From an uncultured Lachnospiraceae bacterium (lineage in GTDB: Bacteria; Bacillota; Clostridia; Lachnospirales; Lachnospiraceae): a stretch of DNA of 20,128 nt. Under the pieces are notes generated by a model. That model ran no database searches. It was given only the letters and a program-made list of their open reading frames with translations, and was not told the origin of the DNA. Position numbers and translations under genes: made by a program. Below, piece after piece: positions 1 through 7,509 of the stretch (its first letter is position 1; each line of letters begins with the position of its first letter). Where the stretch lies: the NCBI GenBank assembly GCA_910587105.1, contig CAJUMB010000061.1, forward strand, positions 1-20,128. Direction: 5' to 3'.

Positions 1-53
1 ACTGTGACGCACGGTTGACATAAAGCAATTTTCAAACACGCTCTAGAGCGTGT
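1..53. mobile_element. Possible insertion-sequence end at the window edge
   Basis: Positions 36-53 are a perfect 18-bp palindrome, ACACGCTCTAGAGCGTGT. It sits exactly where the reading frame of the antitoxin gene to its right stops resembling its family. Read on the minus strand, the sequence leaving the window begins AGAGCGTGTTTGAAAATTGC, which has the look of a terminal inverted repeat. No transposase is visible before the edge, so this is an inference from position and shape. It could also be an ordinary palindrome. Confidence 0.35.
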
Positions 54-194
54 CTTAAAAATCATTCCTGCCATGGTAAGAATTCCATACTCACCATGAC
101 CGTTTCGTGTAAGATAAACTCTGTTTGATACATCTACCTGTTTTAATACTTCTATGTAATTCCTTAAATCTGATATTGGCTTAATATTAAGCAT
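1..194 (-). pseudogene. Truncated Phd/YefM-type antitoxin gene
   Basis: Starting at the ATG at 194-192 the minus strand reads MLNIKPISDLRNY, followed by VYLTRNGHGEYGIL, which are the hallmark segments of Phd/YefM antitoxins (DNA-binding antitoxins of type II toxin-antitoxin pairs, which repress their own operon and neutralise a RelE/ParE-like toxin). The resemblance ends near residue 47, at the palindrome at 36-53. The frame then stays open to the window edge with unrelated residues. An in-frame ATG at 272 would add 26 residues, but family members usually begin just before KPISDLRNY. No toxin gene is seen. The gene is probably cut by a mobile element and, if expressed, would lack the toxin-binding C-terminus. 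The family call rests on motif recognition only. Confidence 0.6.
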
Positions 195-327
195 ATCAAT
201 CAGTTTCTTTGTTCCATTATATACAATATAGGATACACTTGCAAGCAAATTTGCATGTGAATTTATCTGCATGAAATTATCAGTTACTAATCACGGACCA
301 ATGTCATTAAGTTAATAATAGTGTATC

Positions 328-643
328 ATAATCCTGTCTTTGACAGTTAGTAGATTAAACAATCGCTGTATCCCTTGTATTTTCTGGGTTACAGCGATTA
401 TTGTCGTTGTTACGAAATATAGTAATTTATTCTTTCCCTTTACTTTTTTTCTGAATGGTTCTCATGCTGCTTTTGGTTATGAATTGATAATCCGTTCGGA
501 AACCACAGACTTCATGGAGAGCATCCGTGATAAGCTCCCATCTGTATAGCGGGATAAATCCCTGTTCCTGTATTTCGGCGAAATTCATTGCTTTCAGCGT
601 ATTTAATAATTCCCAGCAGGTGTACTTATAATCCAGTTCTTTC
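328..643 (-). mobile_element. 3' end of an IS1634-like insertion sequence (remnant)
   Basis: The fragment holds the last part of a transposase gene (stop at 427-429), a terminator-like hairpin (361-399) and a terminal segment starting at 328 with ATAATCCTGTCTTTGACAG, which contains a small hairpin (CTGTC-TTT-GACAG). The same terminal segment occurs at 20078 with the AATCGCTGTA arm at the same 33-base distance (37 of 43 positions identical). That match defines the IS end. The 5' part of the element is missing: the fragment stops where the helicase gene begins, so it is a dead remnant. Confidence 0.65.
361..399 (-). terminator. Hairpin after the transposase stop
   Basis: AATCGCTGTA (361-370) and TACAGCGATT (390-399) are perfect 10-bp complements. 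Inside them CCC and GGG can pair after one T-T mismatch, giving about 13 bp around an 11-base loop. It lies 28 bases past the transposase stop and may act as the terminator of the IS gene, and now also of the helicase transcript. There is no clear T-run, so termination strength is uncertain. Confidence 0.45.
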
Positions 644-645
644 TC
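427..645 (-). pseudogene. C-terminal fragment of an IS1634-family transposase
   Basis: The minus strand from 645 encodes about 72 residues containing YKYTCWELLNTLKAMNF, then DALHEVCGFRTDYQFITKSS and the ending RTIQKKSKGKE before TAA at 429-427. The LHxxxGFRTDY segment followed by a basic tail is the usual C-terminus of IS1634-type (DDE, DUF4277-associated) transposases. There is no start codon, no N-terminal domain and no catalytic DDE residues, and an in-frame TGA lies at 654-652. The first codon overlaps the stop codon of the helicase gene in another frame, so the fragment begins exactly at that gene's end. It cannot be functional. Confidence 0.7.
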
Positions 646-3600
646 ACCCTTTCATGAATTCAAACAAGTTCATCTGCGTCCCGCTTCCCACACCCTTTCC
701 CTGACGGGCCTTTTCCCGGAGGAGAAGATCGGCCGGCATGTTTGCTAAAAAGGGGGATTCTTCCCTGGAAGCAGTAAGGAGCAAGGACTCTCTGGCTCTG
801 GTAATCCCCACATAAAACAGCCGGCGCTCTTCTTCCGGGTCAGAAGAAGCATGTTTCATATCAAAAGGAATCAGCCCTTTCTTCACCCCATAGAGGATTA
901 CCACCGGAAATTCCAGGCCCTTTGAGCCGTGGAGAGTCATCAGGGTGACTGCCCCTGACTTGTAATGTTTGTTTTTGCAGCGTTTCAGATCGCTCTCCAC
1001 GCCCAGTTCCAGCTCCGCTATAAACTCAGGCATTGTTTTGTGGAAAATGGCTGTCTGGTATAGCTTGTCCATGGCAGGGTCGTTGGACAGATCCATGTCT
1101 GCCATCCACTCTTCCAGGATTTTCTGGGGCTTTTTCCGGTTTAGATGAGGCTGATATTTTTCAGTCATCCCGTCGGTATCCAGATTACATAAAAGCTTTT
1201 GGGCTGTCTCACGGGCCAGGTGGTTTTCTGGATGCAGCAGGCTTTTAAAAAAGTTTACGGTTCCTCGTACAGCCGGTTCCTGAAGGAAATGTTCCCTTCC
1301 CGCCACCACATAGGGGATGCCCTCTCTTTTGAGACAGGTTTCTAATAAATCCGCCTGTCTGTGCGTCCGATACAAAATTGCAATGTCATCGAAGCTCCAT
1401 GCCTTTCCTTCTGTTTCCGGAAATAATTCCTGTGCCTCAAGCATCCCGATGCCGCCTGTAAGACGGTTGATTTCTTTGGCTGCAAGTATAGCCCCAGCTT
1501 TTTCGCTGGCAGTCTGGACAAATCTAACAGGACTTCCCTGGGGCCTGTTGGGGTTCAGCTGTCTGCGGCCTCCCGGGTTTTGGGAGATTATCTCGGAGGC
1601 CAGGGAAAGTATCTGGGGTGTAGAGCGGTAATTTTCTTCCAGTGTAATCTGGCAGGCATTTGGAAATTCAGCTTTCAGCTTCTGGAAGCATTCGGCGTCA
1701 GCACCGCGGAATCCGTAGATGGCCTGGTCAGAGTCTCCGATCACAAATAATTCTTTCCCGTTTTTGTTCCAGGCGTGCATAAGCTGGTATTGAAGCGGGT
1801 TGATATCCTGAAATTCATCTACCATCAGGTAAGAAAACGGTCCGGCATCGGCGCCTTTTTTTTCATTGTCTGCCGTATCCTGGGCCATATGCAGAGCCTC
1901 CAGCAGCAGATCGTCAAAATCCAGGGCATTCCATTCTTTCAGACATTCCTGATATGCATGGAAAGCGTCTGTAAACGCAGAATCGGGTGATGGTACAGAG
2001 GCTGAAAGCAAAGGATTCCGGGAAACAGCCGTATCTGTCCTGGGGCAGCAGGCGTCCAGGCCCATGTTTGTCTTATAATTAGAAATCTCAGTTAAGAACC
2101 GGGAGACTGACATATCCAGAGAGTACTCTTTTATGAGTTTATCTGCCAGCTCCCTTGTCTCCATATCTCCGGCAAGTGTAAATTCTATTCCGCTGTTTTT
2201 CAGGAGTTTCCACGCAATAGAGTGAAAAGTCCCAACCTGCAGCTTTCTGGCCGAGGTTCCTTTTCCCATTTCTTTTTTAATACGTTCCTGCAGCTCTTTG
2301 GCAGCCTGGTTTGTAAAAGTAACGGCTGTAATATAAGAGGGCTTTATTCTTCTTATCTTCAAAAGATACAGGATATGGGAGACCAGTGTACTGGTCTTTC
2401 CGGTTCCCGGACCTGCAGTCACCATTGTGACACGGTTAATGGATTCGATTGCCCGGCGCTGGTGTTCATTTACTATGACTTTTGGCGGGGTGTCTGTTTC
2501 AGGGGATGCAGCTGTGTCTGCTGTCTGAAGAGGGGCATCATCCTTCCCGGGCAGTGTTTTTGACAGCTGTGTTAAAGTGTCAGGCTGTTCAGCCGGCATG
2601 GCCAGCAGGTTTTCAAAAAGGCTTAACTGTCCGTCCAGCTGGTCCAGCTCCCTTGGGGAAAACAGCTGGATGATACCATATTCTCCGTCAAAGCCGGGAA
2701 GTCTTGTGACCTGTCCTTTTCTTAACCGCTGGATTCCTTCTGAGATGAGGATACCGGAGACGCTTCGGATTTCCTCCAGGGGAATTTCTCTCAATATGGA
2801 AAATTCCGGTCCGAGTTTCCGAAGCATGGTTTCATATTCCCGGAGTACTTTGGCACTGGCGGCAGAATGTCCCACAGATGCACCGATGATTTCCGGCAGA
2901 GGAACCAGGCTCTCATATAGATTTCCATGCTCCCGAAGATATCCTTCCGGCCGGTCAGCCATCTGTTCTACACGGTGGGAGACCCCTATGGTCAGCTTTT
3001 TCCCGCAGACCGGACAGATTCCGTTATATTTTTTGGTTTCCCCAGGGGAAAGACAGATGCCGCATTTTCGGTGTCCGTCATAATGGTATTTCCCCTCCTC
3101 TGGGAAAAATTCAATGGTGCCTTCCAATCCTTTCCCTGTCTGGATGGCATTTTTCAATCCTTCGTAAGACAGCGGGATATCTAAAAGGCTGGCTTCCCGG
3201 CCAAGTTTCGCCGGGGAATGGGCATCTGAATTGGAAATCAGCTGGTAAGAATCCAGAGCAGAGATTCTCCAGTTCATAGGTGGGTCTGAGGAAAGCCCGG
3301 TCTCCATAGCATGAATATGGCAGGATAGATCTCCGTAGCATTCTTCCACAGAATCAAATCCAGAGAAAGCCCCGAACAGAGAGAAGTGGGGAGTCCAGAT
3401 ATGGGCGGGGACATAGACTGCCTCCGGACATAACTCCAGGATAATTTCCAGCAGGTCATGGCAGTCCAGGCCCAGAATAGGCCTGCCATCTGAGTGGATA
3501 TTTCCCACAGTCTCCAGTTTGCTGGAAATCATCTTAGCAGCATCCAGGCCGGGGAGCAGAATGAGGCTGTGGACTTTCCGCACTCTGCCATGTTTTTTAT

Positions 3601-3880
3601 AAATGGAACTGATCTCCCCGGTAATGATAAAACGTGGCTGAATGGTATCTGCGGCGGAAGAATCCGCTATTCGGTATTCCTTTTTCAATACATAGAGTCC
3701 ATCTTCAGCGGGGGCCAGCTTCTCGCTGAGCTCTCTGCGCCATGCCGGATGGGTGAAGTCTCCGCTTCCAATTATATGGATTCCTTTTTTTCGGGCCCAC
3801 AAATCCAAATGTTCCGGGGTACAGTCCTTGCTGGTGGCCATGGAGTAATGGGAATGAATGTGTAAATCCGCTATATACAT
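644..3880 (-). CDS. EndoQ-like PHP nuclease fused to UvrD/Rep-type DNA helicase
   Basis: This is a 1078-residue two-part protein, probably a cytoplasmic DNA repair enzyme. Residues 1-425 resemble endonuclease Q (a nuclease cutting beside deaminated bases): a PHP metal motif DLHIHSHYS at 5-13, NSDAHS at 217-222, and a zinc ribbon with C273, C276, C289 and C292. After a loose linker (about 430-465) comes a superfamily 1 helicase: Q-motif-like NEHQRRAIES at 471-480, Walker A GPGTGKT at 490-496, VDEFQD at 687-692, GDSDQAIYGFRGA at 715-727, ENYRS near 760, LHGSKGLEF at 983-991 and VGITRAR at 1024-1030. All helicase motifs look intact. The ATG at 3880 follows AAAGGAAAG. The gene lies 87 bases downstream of the nitroreductase and may share its promoter. 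EndoQ activity is inferred from family resemblance; the protein could instead be a helicase-nuclease of broader use. Confidence 0.88.
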   Translation of the reverse strand: MYIADLHIHSHYSMATSKDCTPEHLDLWARKKGIHIIGSGDFTHPAWRRELSEKLAPAEDGLYVLKKEYRIADSSAADTIQPRFIITGEISSIYKKHGRVRKVHSLILLPGLDAAKMISSKLETVGNIHSDGRPILGLDCHDLLEIILELCPEAVYVPAHIWTPHFSLFGAFSGFDSVEECYGDLSCHIHAMETGLSSDPPMNWRISALDSYQLISNSDAHSPAKLGREASLLDIPLSYEGLKNAIQTGKGLEGTIEFFPEEGKYHYDGHRKCGICLSPGETKKYNGICPVCGKKLTIGVSHRVEQMADRPEGYLREHGNLYESLVPLPEIIGASVGHSAASAKVLREYETMLRKLGPEFSILREIPLEEIRSVSGILISEGIQRLRKGQVTRLPGFDGEYGIIQLFSPRELDQLDGQLSLFENLLAMPAEQPDTLTQLSKTLPGKDDAPLQTADTAASPETDTPPKVIVNEHQRRAIESINRVTMVTAGPGTGKTSTLVSHILYLLKIRRIKPSYITAVTFTNQAAKELQERIKKEMGKGTSARKLQVGTFHSIAWKLLKNSGIEFTLAGDMETRELADKLIKEYSLDMSVSRFLTEISNYKTNMGLDACCPRTDTAVSRNPLLSASVPSPDSAFTDAFHAYQECLKEWNALDFDDLLLEALHMAQDTADNEKKGADAGPFSYLMVDEFQDINPLQYQLMHAWNKNGKELFVIGDSDQAIYGFRGADAECFQKLKAEFPNACQITLEENYRSTPQILSLASEIISQNPGGRRQLNPNRPQGSPVRFVQTASEKAGAILAAKEINRLTGGIGMLEAQELFPETEGKAWSFDDIAILYRTHRQADLLETCLKREGIPYVVAGREHFLQEPAVRGTVNFFKSLLHPENHLARETAQKLLCNLDTDGMTEKYQPHLNRKKPQKILEEWMADMDLSNDPAMDKLYQTAIFHKTMPEFIAELELGVESDLKRCKNKHYKSGAVTLMTLHGSKGLEFPVVILYGVKKGLIPFDMKHASSDPEEERRLFYVGITRARESLLLTASREESPFLANMPADLLLREKARQGKGVGSGTQMNLFEFMKG

Positions 3881-3910
3881 GTCTGTACTTTCCTTTCAAA
3901 CTTGAAACCG

Positions 3911-3950
3911 CAAACAGACATATCTGCGTAAGCACAGACATGTCTGTTTG
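3911..3950. promoter_or_regulatory. 16-bp inverted repeat of nested palindromes before the helicase gene
   Basis: Arms CAAACAGACATATCTG (3911-3926) and CAGACATGTCTGTTTG (3935-3950) are complementary at 15 of 16 positions around an 8-base spacer. The right arm contains a 14-bp perfect palindrome of its own, ACAGACATGTCTGT (3934-3947), and the left arm is nearly one. Part of the motif, ATGTCTGT, recurs over the helicase start codon at 3880. It could be a pair of operator sites or an RNA hairpin. No T-run follows in either direction, so a simple terminator is less likely. Confidence 0.55.
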
Positions 3951-3967
3951 AGTTAAGGAATTTTTAT

Positions 3968-4825
3968 TTACAACTGATAATAGCCAGCTAAATAAGCGTT
4001 TTCCGGAAGCTTATAGTCTTTATCCAAAGATTCCAGCTTCCATCCCTGGAAACCGCTGCTCTGTCTGGAAACCACGCCCTCAAAATGCATCATTATGATT
4101 CCCAAATTTAATTTAGCGTCTGCAGCATTTGTCATTTCATCCATGACGGCCGCCAGCACAATTTTATTTCCATCATGAATCAGCCGGCAAGGCTGCAGAT
4201 TCAAGAAAGAAGGTGCATAACATACCGCTGCACATGCTTTATATAAATCATCATCTGGGTCCATGGCAGAAATTGTTTCGGCTTTTTCCCACTCATCGTC
4301 ATAAAACATCTGAGGAATTGTCAGCTTAGGTGCAGGTGTGCCTGGTTTTTTCTTTAGGAAAATTTCCGCCGGGCTTTTGATTCCCAGTCTTGCAAACAAC
4401 CCTGCATCTTCATATCCGAAGGCAATCACGGCAGCCACTGATTTGTCACCGGGCAGATTCAGTCTTTTTTTCAAAAGCGGTTCATCTGCAATCGTTTCCC
4501 AGCAGGTTTCGATTCCCATTTCTGTAAGCTTCAACACCAGCTCCTCACCGATATATCCCGCATTTTCCATATAATGCTCGTCCACATCGGAAAGAAGTAC
4601 AATATAATGAAAAGCTTTGATCAGGAATCTGTGATACCCCACACAAGCATTTAATTTTTCTGAGGCATCTTCACCTAAAATGAGCATTTCCACCTGAATG
4701 TCTGGCACCAGACGGGGACACGATGCAAAGTATTCTTTCAACTCCTGGAGCTTATCTGCACTTACCTCCCTCTTGGCAAATTCACGGTTTGATCTTCTGC
4801 TGGTTGCTAATGTAAAAACGTCCAT
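3968..4825 (-). CDS. Nitroreductase-family flavoprotein (TM1586-like)
   Basis: The product is a 285-residue protein of the FMN-dependent nitroreductase fold, which passes electrons from NAD(P)H to nitro groups, quinones or other small acceptors; its own substrate is unknown. The N-terminal SRRSNREFAKRE (residues 9-20) is the usual FMN-phosphate-binding start. GYIGEELVLKLTEMGIETCW near 90-109 fits the dimer/FMN region, and APSFLNLQPCR near 209-219 is a second nitroreductase-type motif (PSxxNxQPxR), giving two half-domains in one chain as in the TM1586 type. No signal peptide is present. The ATG at 4825 follows GGAAGGAG. A good promoter lies 77 bases upstream, and the helicase gene follows in the same direction. 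Confidence 0.78.
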   Translation of the reverse strand: MDVFTLATSRRSNREFAKREVSADKLQELKEYFASCPRLVPDIQVEMLILGEDASEKLNACVGYHRFLIKAFHYIVLLSDVDEHYMENAGYIGEELVLKLTEMGIETCWETIADEPLLKKRLNLPGDKSVAAVIAFGYEDAGLFARLGIKSPAEIFLKKKPGTPAPKLTIPQMFYDDEWEKAETISAMDPDDDLYKACAAVCYAPSFLNLQPCRLIHDGNKIVLAAVMDEMTNAADAKLNLGIIMMHFEGVVSRQSSGFQGWKLESLDKDYKLPENAYLAGYYQL

Positions 4826-4901
4826 CTTTTACTCCTTCCCTCTCTATTTATTTTTAGAACCTGAAAATCTACATGATGAGATTCGATCCTTTATTGAGTC
4901 T

Positions 4902-4930
4902 ATTATACGCTAATCCTTTTAATACTACAA
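4902..4930 (-). promoter_or_regulatory. Sigma-A-type promoter of the nitroreductase gene
   Basis: On the minus strand a perfect -10 box TATAAT (4907-4902) lies 17 bases after a -35 box TTGTAG (4930-4925). This predicts a transcript start near 4895 and a leader of about 70 bases. The surrounding DNA is very AT-rich. Confidence 0.65.
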
Positions 4931-5047
4931 TATTTTTTTTCCTTAATATACCGAATCCAGTAGAATAATTAAAAAATTAATAGAAAAATTTATATTCATA
5001 TGGGAAATTAAGATTTTAATGGAATGATAAAGCATTATTTTAGAAAT

Positions 5048-5077
5048 TTTACTTTTAGTCAGAAAACAAAAAGTAAA
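5048..5077 (-). terminator. Weak AT-rich hairpin after the AraC-type gene
   Basis: TTTACTTTT (5048-5056) and AAAAGTAAA (5069-5077) are perfect 9-bp complements around a 12-base loop, 33 bases past the stop codon of the AraC-type gene. The stem is nearly all A-T and no clean T-run follows, so it is a weak terminator candidate at best. The rest of 4931-5109 is AT-rich DNA in which nothing else is seen. Confidence 0.25.
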
Positions 5078-5109
5078 GTGGAATTTTATCATTTAGGTAA
5101 ACAATTACA

Positions 5110-5985
5110 TTATCTTTCAACGGTTTTCCCACGGAATTGTTTTCGGTAGTGCAGCGGTGTGATGCCCACAAGCTTAGTAAATTGTTTTGAAAAATAACCT
5201 TGATTTCCATAACCTGATTTTACAGCTACTTCGGACAAGGGAAGTGAAGTAGTGAGAAGCAGATTTTGCGCGTGGCCGATTCGCTGTCTGGTCTGGTATT
5301 CGTTCAGAGTGCAGCCGGCAGCAGACTTGAAAATCCGTGAGACATAAAAAGTACTCAGCTGAAAATGCTCTGCGATTTCAGACAGTGATAATTTGTCCGT
5401 GATATGCTCATCTACATAGCGCTGAATCTCTCGTCCGCGTTTTTTCTGGCTGTCTGAGATGGCAGAATTATCAGAAAACTCTTTTAGCCCGCTGATCAGA
5501 TTGAGCAGCTGATTAAAGAAAACGCGGAAAAGGAGCTGGCAGGATTCACCGGCGTTTTTAGAATCCAGGAAAGCAATATCATGCATACTAGAAAGGAGAC
5601 CGGTGATGGCGCTTTCCTGTGGGCCCAGATGCAGAACCGGTGAAGTTCCAGGGGGAATCATGGTATTGGCAGGCAGGTCTGGCAGGTGTATATTGGTGGC
5701 TCCGCAGAAATAAAGCAGCCCGAAATTGTCAAGATGCATCATATTAGCATTGTAGATGACCAGATCTCCCTTGCAGACAGTATATTGGTGTTCACCTACG
5801 ATACATTTTCCTTTACCATCCAGAAAGCAGACGAATTCAACGATATCTTCATGTGAGTGCAGCATGCGGTCAGGGAGGTTTTCGCGGAAATCATGGGACC
5901 CCACATAAAGAAGAAGAGGCTCCCGGATGGAATTTTCAGAAATCTCTTTTTGTTTTTTATCAATGGAAGATAAAGAAAAATGCAT
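5110..5985 (-). CDS. AraC-family transcriptional regulator
   Basis: From the ATG at 5985 the protein has 291 residues. The N-terminal part (about 20-120) is a cupin-type effector domain with LHSHEDIVEFVCFLDGKG and CKGDLVIYNANMMH. The C-terminal part (about 185-285) is the double helix-turn-helix DNA-binding domain, including LSLSEIAEHFQLSTFYVSRIFK and SGYGNQGYFSKQFTKLVGITPLHYR. Such proteins usually sense a sugar-like ligand and activate a nearby catabolic operon. The start is set by AAAGGAG at 5994-6000, eight bases upstream; a GTG at 6015 would add ten residues but has no binding site. The gene lies 48 bases downstream of the GntR-type repressor and is probably co-transcribed with it. A role in controlling the divergent transporter/dehydrogenase operon is inferred from position. 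Confidence 0.88.
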   Translation of the reverse strand: MHFSLSSIDKKQKEISENSIREPLLLYVGSHDFRENLPDRMLHSHEDIVEFVCFLDGKGKCIVGEHQYTVCKGDLVIYNANMMHLDNFGLLYFCGATNIHLPDLPANTMIPPGTSPVLHLGPQESAITGLLSSMHDIAFLDSKNAGESCQLLFRVFFNQLLNLISGLKEFSDNSAISDSQKKRGREIQRYVDEHITDKLSLSEIAEHFQLSTFYVSRIFKSAAGCTLNEYQTRQRIGHAQNLLLTTSLPLSEVAVKSGYGNQGYFSKQFTKLVGITPLHYRKQFRGKTVER

Positions 5986-6033
5986 GGCATTGGCTCCTTT
6001 ATAGTTAATGTTCACCCAGGGAACAGGAATCTT

Positions 6034-7128
6034 TTATACAGTTTCTTTCTGCTTCACAGGGGGTGTCAGCTCCCTGACAGAATTGCGTTCAACAATCTGG
6101 GGGTCAAACCGGTAATTTGCATCAAAATTTGGCTCCTCAATCATTCTCAACAGCAATTCTGCTGCTTTTTGTCCCATCTCCACGTGGGGATAGCGCATAC
6201 CAGAAATGGATATATTCTCAATGGTGGGGAAGAAATCATCGTTGCTCATCAGGGACAGGTCTTCTGGTATACGATAACCGGCTTTGAGAATTTCAGGTAC
6301 AATCATATGCGCTGTCAGGTCATTAAAAAAGTAGACAGCCGTATAGTTTTGCAAGCGGGATATGACAGGGCCGTAGTTGATCTCCGGAGAGACGAAGCAG
6401 CTGTTGCCAGTCAGCCAGAAGATGTCTTCATCCTTTGGCTGAATTCCATGGTCCAGCTGAGCCTGTATGAAACCTCTATAGCGGTCAATTCCCTGTGAAT
6501 CATCCATCTTTCCAAAATGAAAGAGCTTTTGGTGTCCTTTCTCGATCAAATATTGCGCTGCTTTGTATCCACATTGGAAATCGTCAAGGGTAATCGTTGG
6601 AAGGTCCTCGAAACCCTGATAGAATCCATCCAGCAGGAGTACCGGCATTTTGTCGGCCAGCTTCCGCAGGAGATCCGGGCGCATTCTGGGCAGGTTGGCT
6701 CTTGTGACCTCCACAATAGCACCGGCACAGGAAGAACTCAGCAGGTTGGCAAATACCTGTTCCTGGGTCTGTATGCTGTAATTGGAGGTAAAAATGTTGG
6801 ACAAGTATCCTTTTTCCACTAAAACGGAGTTGATGCCCGCAATCTTGTAGGGAAATATATAATCATTCAGACAGCTTAGAATGACGGCTATGTTATTGGT
6901 GGTTACAGTATCGGCGCGGGTACGGGCGGCCACAAAGGTTCCCCTTCCCTGCTCTGAGTAAACCAGTCCCCTGTCTGTCAGAAAATCCAGTGCGTTTCGG
7001 ATGGTCTGACGGCTGACGCCGTACTGATAGACCAGCTCTTTTTCAGAGGGCAGTTTCTGATTTGCTTTATAGGCACGGCTTTTAATTTGTTCTTCCAGAT
7101 CGTCTGCAATGGTTAAATATTTAGGCAA
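6034..7128 (-). CDS. GntR-LacI hybrid transcriptional repressor (AraR-like)
   Basis: This 364-residue regulator has a GntR-type winged helix at the N-terminus (about 1-70, with LPSEKELVYQYGVSRQTIRN and GLVYSEQGRGTFV). A periplasmic-binding-protein-like ligand domain of LacI/GalR type follows (about 78-350, with NNIAVILSCLNDYIFPYKIAG and ending near ISGMRYPHVEMGQKAAELLL). This is the layout of AraR of Bacillus subtilis, a sugar-responsive repressor. The start is a TTG at 7128, supported by GGAGGG at 7136-7141, seven bases away. The gene is divergent from the transporter operon across a 470-base control region and is followed by the AraC-type gene. It most likely represses the operon until the imported compound or a product binds. 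The ligand is unknown. Confidence 0.88.
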   Translation of the reverse strand: MPKYLTIADDLEEQIKSRAYKANQKLPSEKELVYQYGVSRQTIRNALDFLTDRGLVYSEQGRGTFVAARTRADTVTTNNIAVILSCLNDYIFPYKIAGINSVLVEKGYLSNIFTSNYSIQTQEQVFANLLSSSCAGAIVEVTRANLPRMRPDLLRKLADKMPVLLLDGFYQGFEDLPTITLDDFQCGYKAAQYLIEKGHQKLFHFGKMDDSQGIDRYRGFIQAQLDHGIQPKDEDIFWLTGNSCFVSPEINYGPVISRLQNYTAVYFFNDLTAHMIVPEILKAGYRIPEDLSLMSNDDFFPTIENISISGMRYPHVEMGQKAAELLLRMIEEPNFDANYRFDPQIVERNSVRELTPPVKQKETV

Positions 7129-7194
7129 GATTGTTCCCTCCGGTAAAACATATTCTTTGATAAAAATATAATATTCCTTTTAAAATTTATGCTA

Positions 7195-7223
7195 ATTATA
7201 GGACATTGGGGAAAAGAATACAA
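7195..7223 (-). promoter_or_regulatory. Promoter of the GntR-LacI repressor gene
   Basis: On the minus strand, TATAAT (7200-7195) is preceded by TTGTAT (7223-7218) with a 17-base spacer, predicting a transcript start near 7188 and a 60-base leader. The -35 box lies inside the AATACAAGA motif at 7217-7225, so a protein bound there would block this promoter, consistent with self-repression. Confidence 0.6.
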
Positions 7224-7252
7224 GATAAAAATCAACTATTTCTTCTTGTATT
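7217..7252. promoter_or_regulatory. Candidate operator: inverted AATACAAGA pair
   Basis: AATACAAGA (7217-7225) and its complement TCTTGTATT (7244-7252) form a perfect 9-bp inverted repeat over the -35 box of the repressor promoter. Their starts are 27 bases apart, so they would be bound as separate half-sites or by looping. The ten-base form AATACAAGAT occurs again at 7510-7519 beside the operon promoter. Binding by the repressor is inferred. Confidence 0.4.
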
Positions 7253-7466
7253 AAAAATGAAATTCGAAGCAAGGGAAAATCAAATGAAAAAGAAGATAAG
7301 AAATCAAATACAATGGCAAAAAAGTACATTTTTTGAAACATTTGTGAAAAGCATAGTCATAATATATCAGGCAATTTTTGGAAAAAATCATAAAAATCAG
7401 GTCAATATTAAATAAAAACATACATTTTTGCCAAAAGACATGTATTTATTTTAGAAAAAACATGCA

Positions 7467-7495
7467 TTGAAAAATAGGAGAAAATGGAGTAACAT
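7467..7495 (+). promoter_or_regulatory. Candidate promoter of the transporter operon
   Basis: TTGAAA (7467-7472) and TAACAT (7490-7495) are 17 bases apart, each matching sigma-A consensus at four or five of six positions. The predicted start is near 7502, with a leader of about 97 bases. It is weak, as expected for an activator-dependent promoter. Other AT-rich pairs in the region could serve instead. Confidence 0.35.
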
Positions 7496-7509
7496 TAGGA
7501 TATCAATTA

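Noticed and set aside
340..549. A 69-codon plus-strand frame over the IS remnant
   Set aside because: The opposite strand reads as a transposase C-terminus and the plus frame has no family resemblance or ribosome binding site.
3911..3950. SOS-type LexA box before the helicase
   Set aside because: The Gram-positive LexA consensus is of the form CGAACATATGTTCG. The palindromes here are ACAGACATGTCTGT and do not fit.
7206..7415. A 69-codon frame in the divergent control region
   Set aside because: It has a TTG start without a binding site, low-complexity Lys/Asn/Ile content from AT-rich DNA, and overlaps the repressor promoter.
7419..7444. Imperfect palindrome around TTTTTGCCAAAAG as a catabolite-repression (cre) site
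   Set aside because: It lacks the central CG and flanking TG/CA pattern of cre sites, and only about 8 of 13 positions are symmetric.
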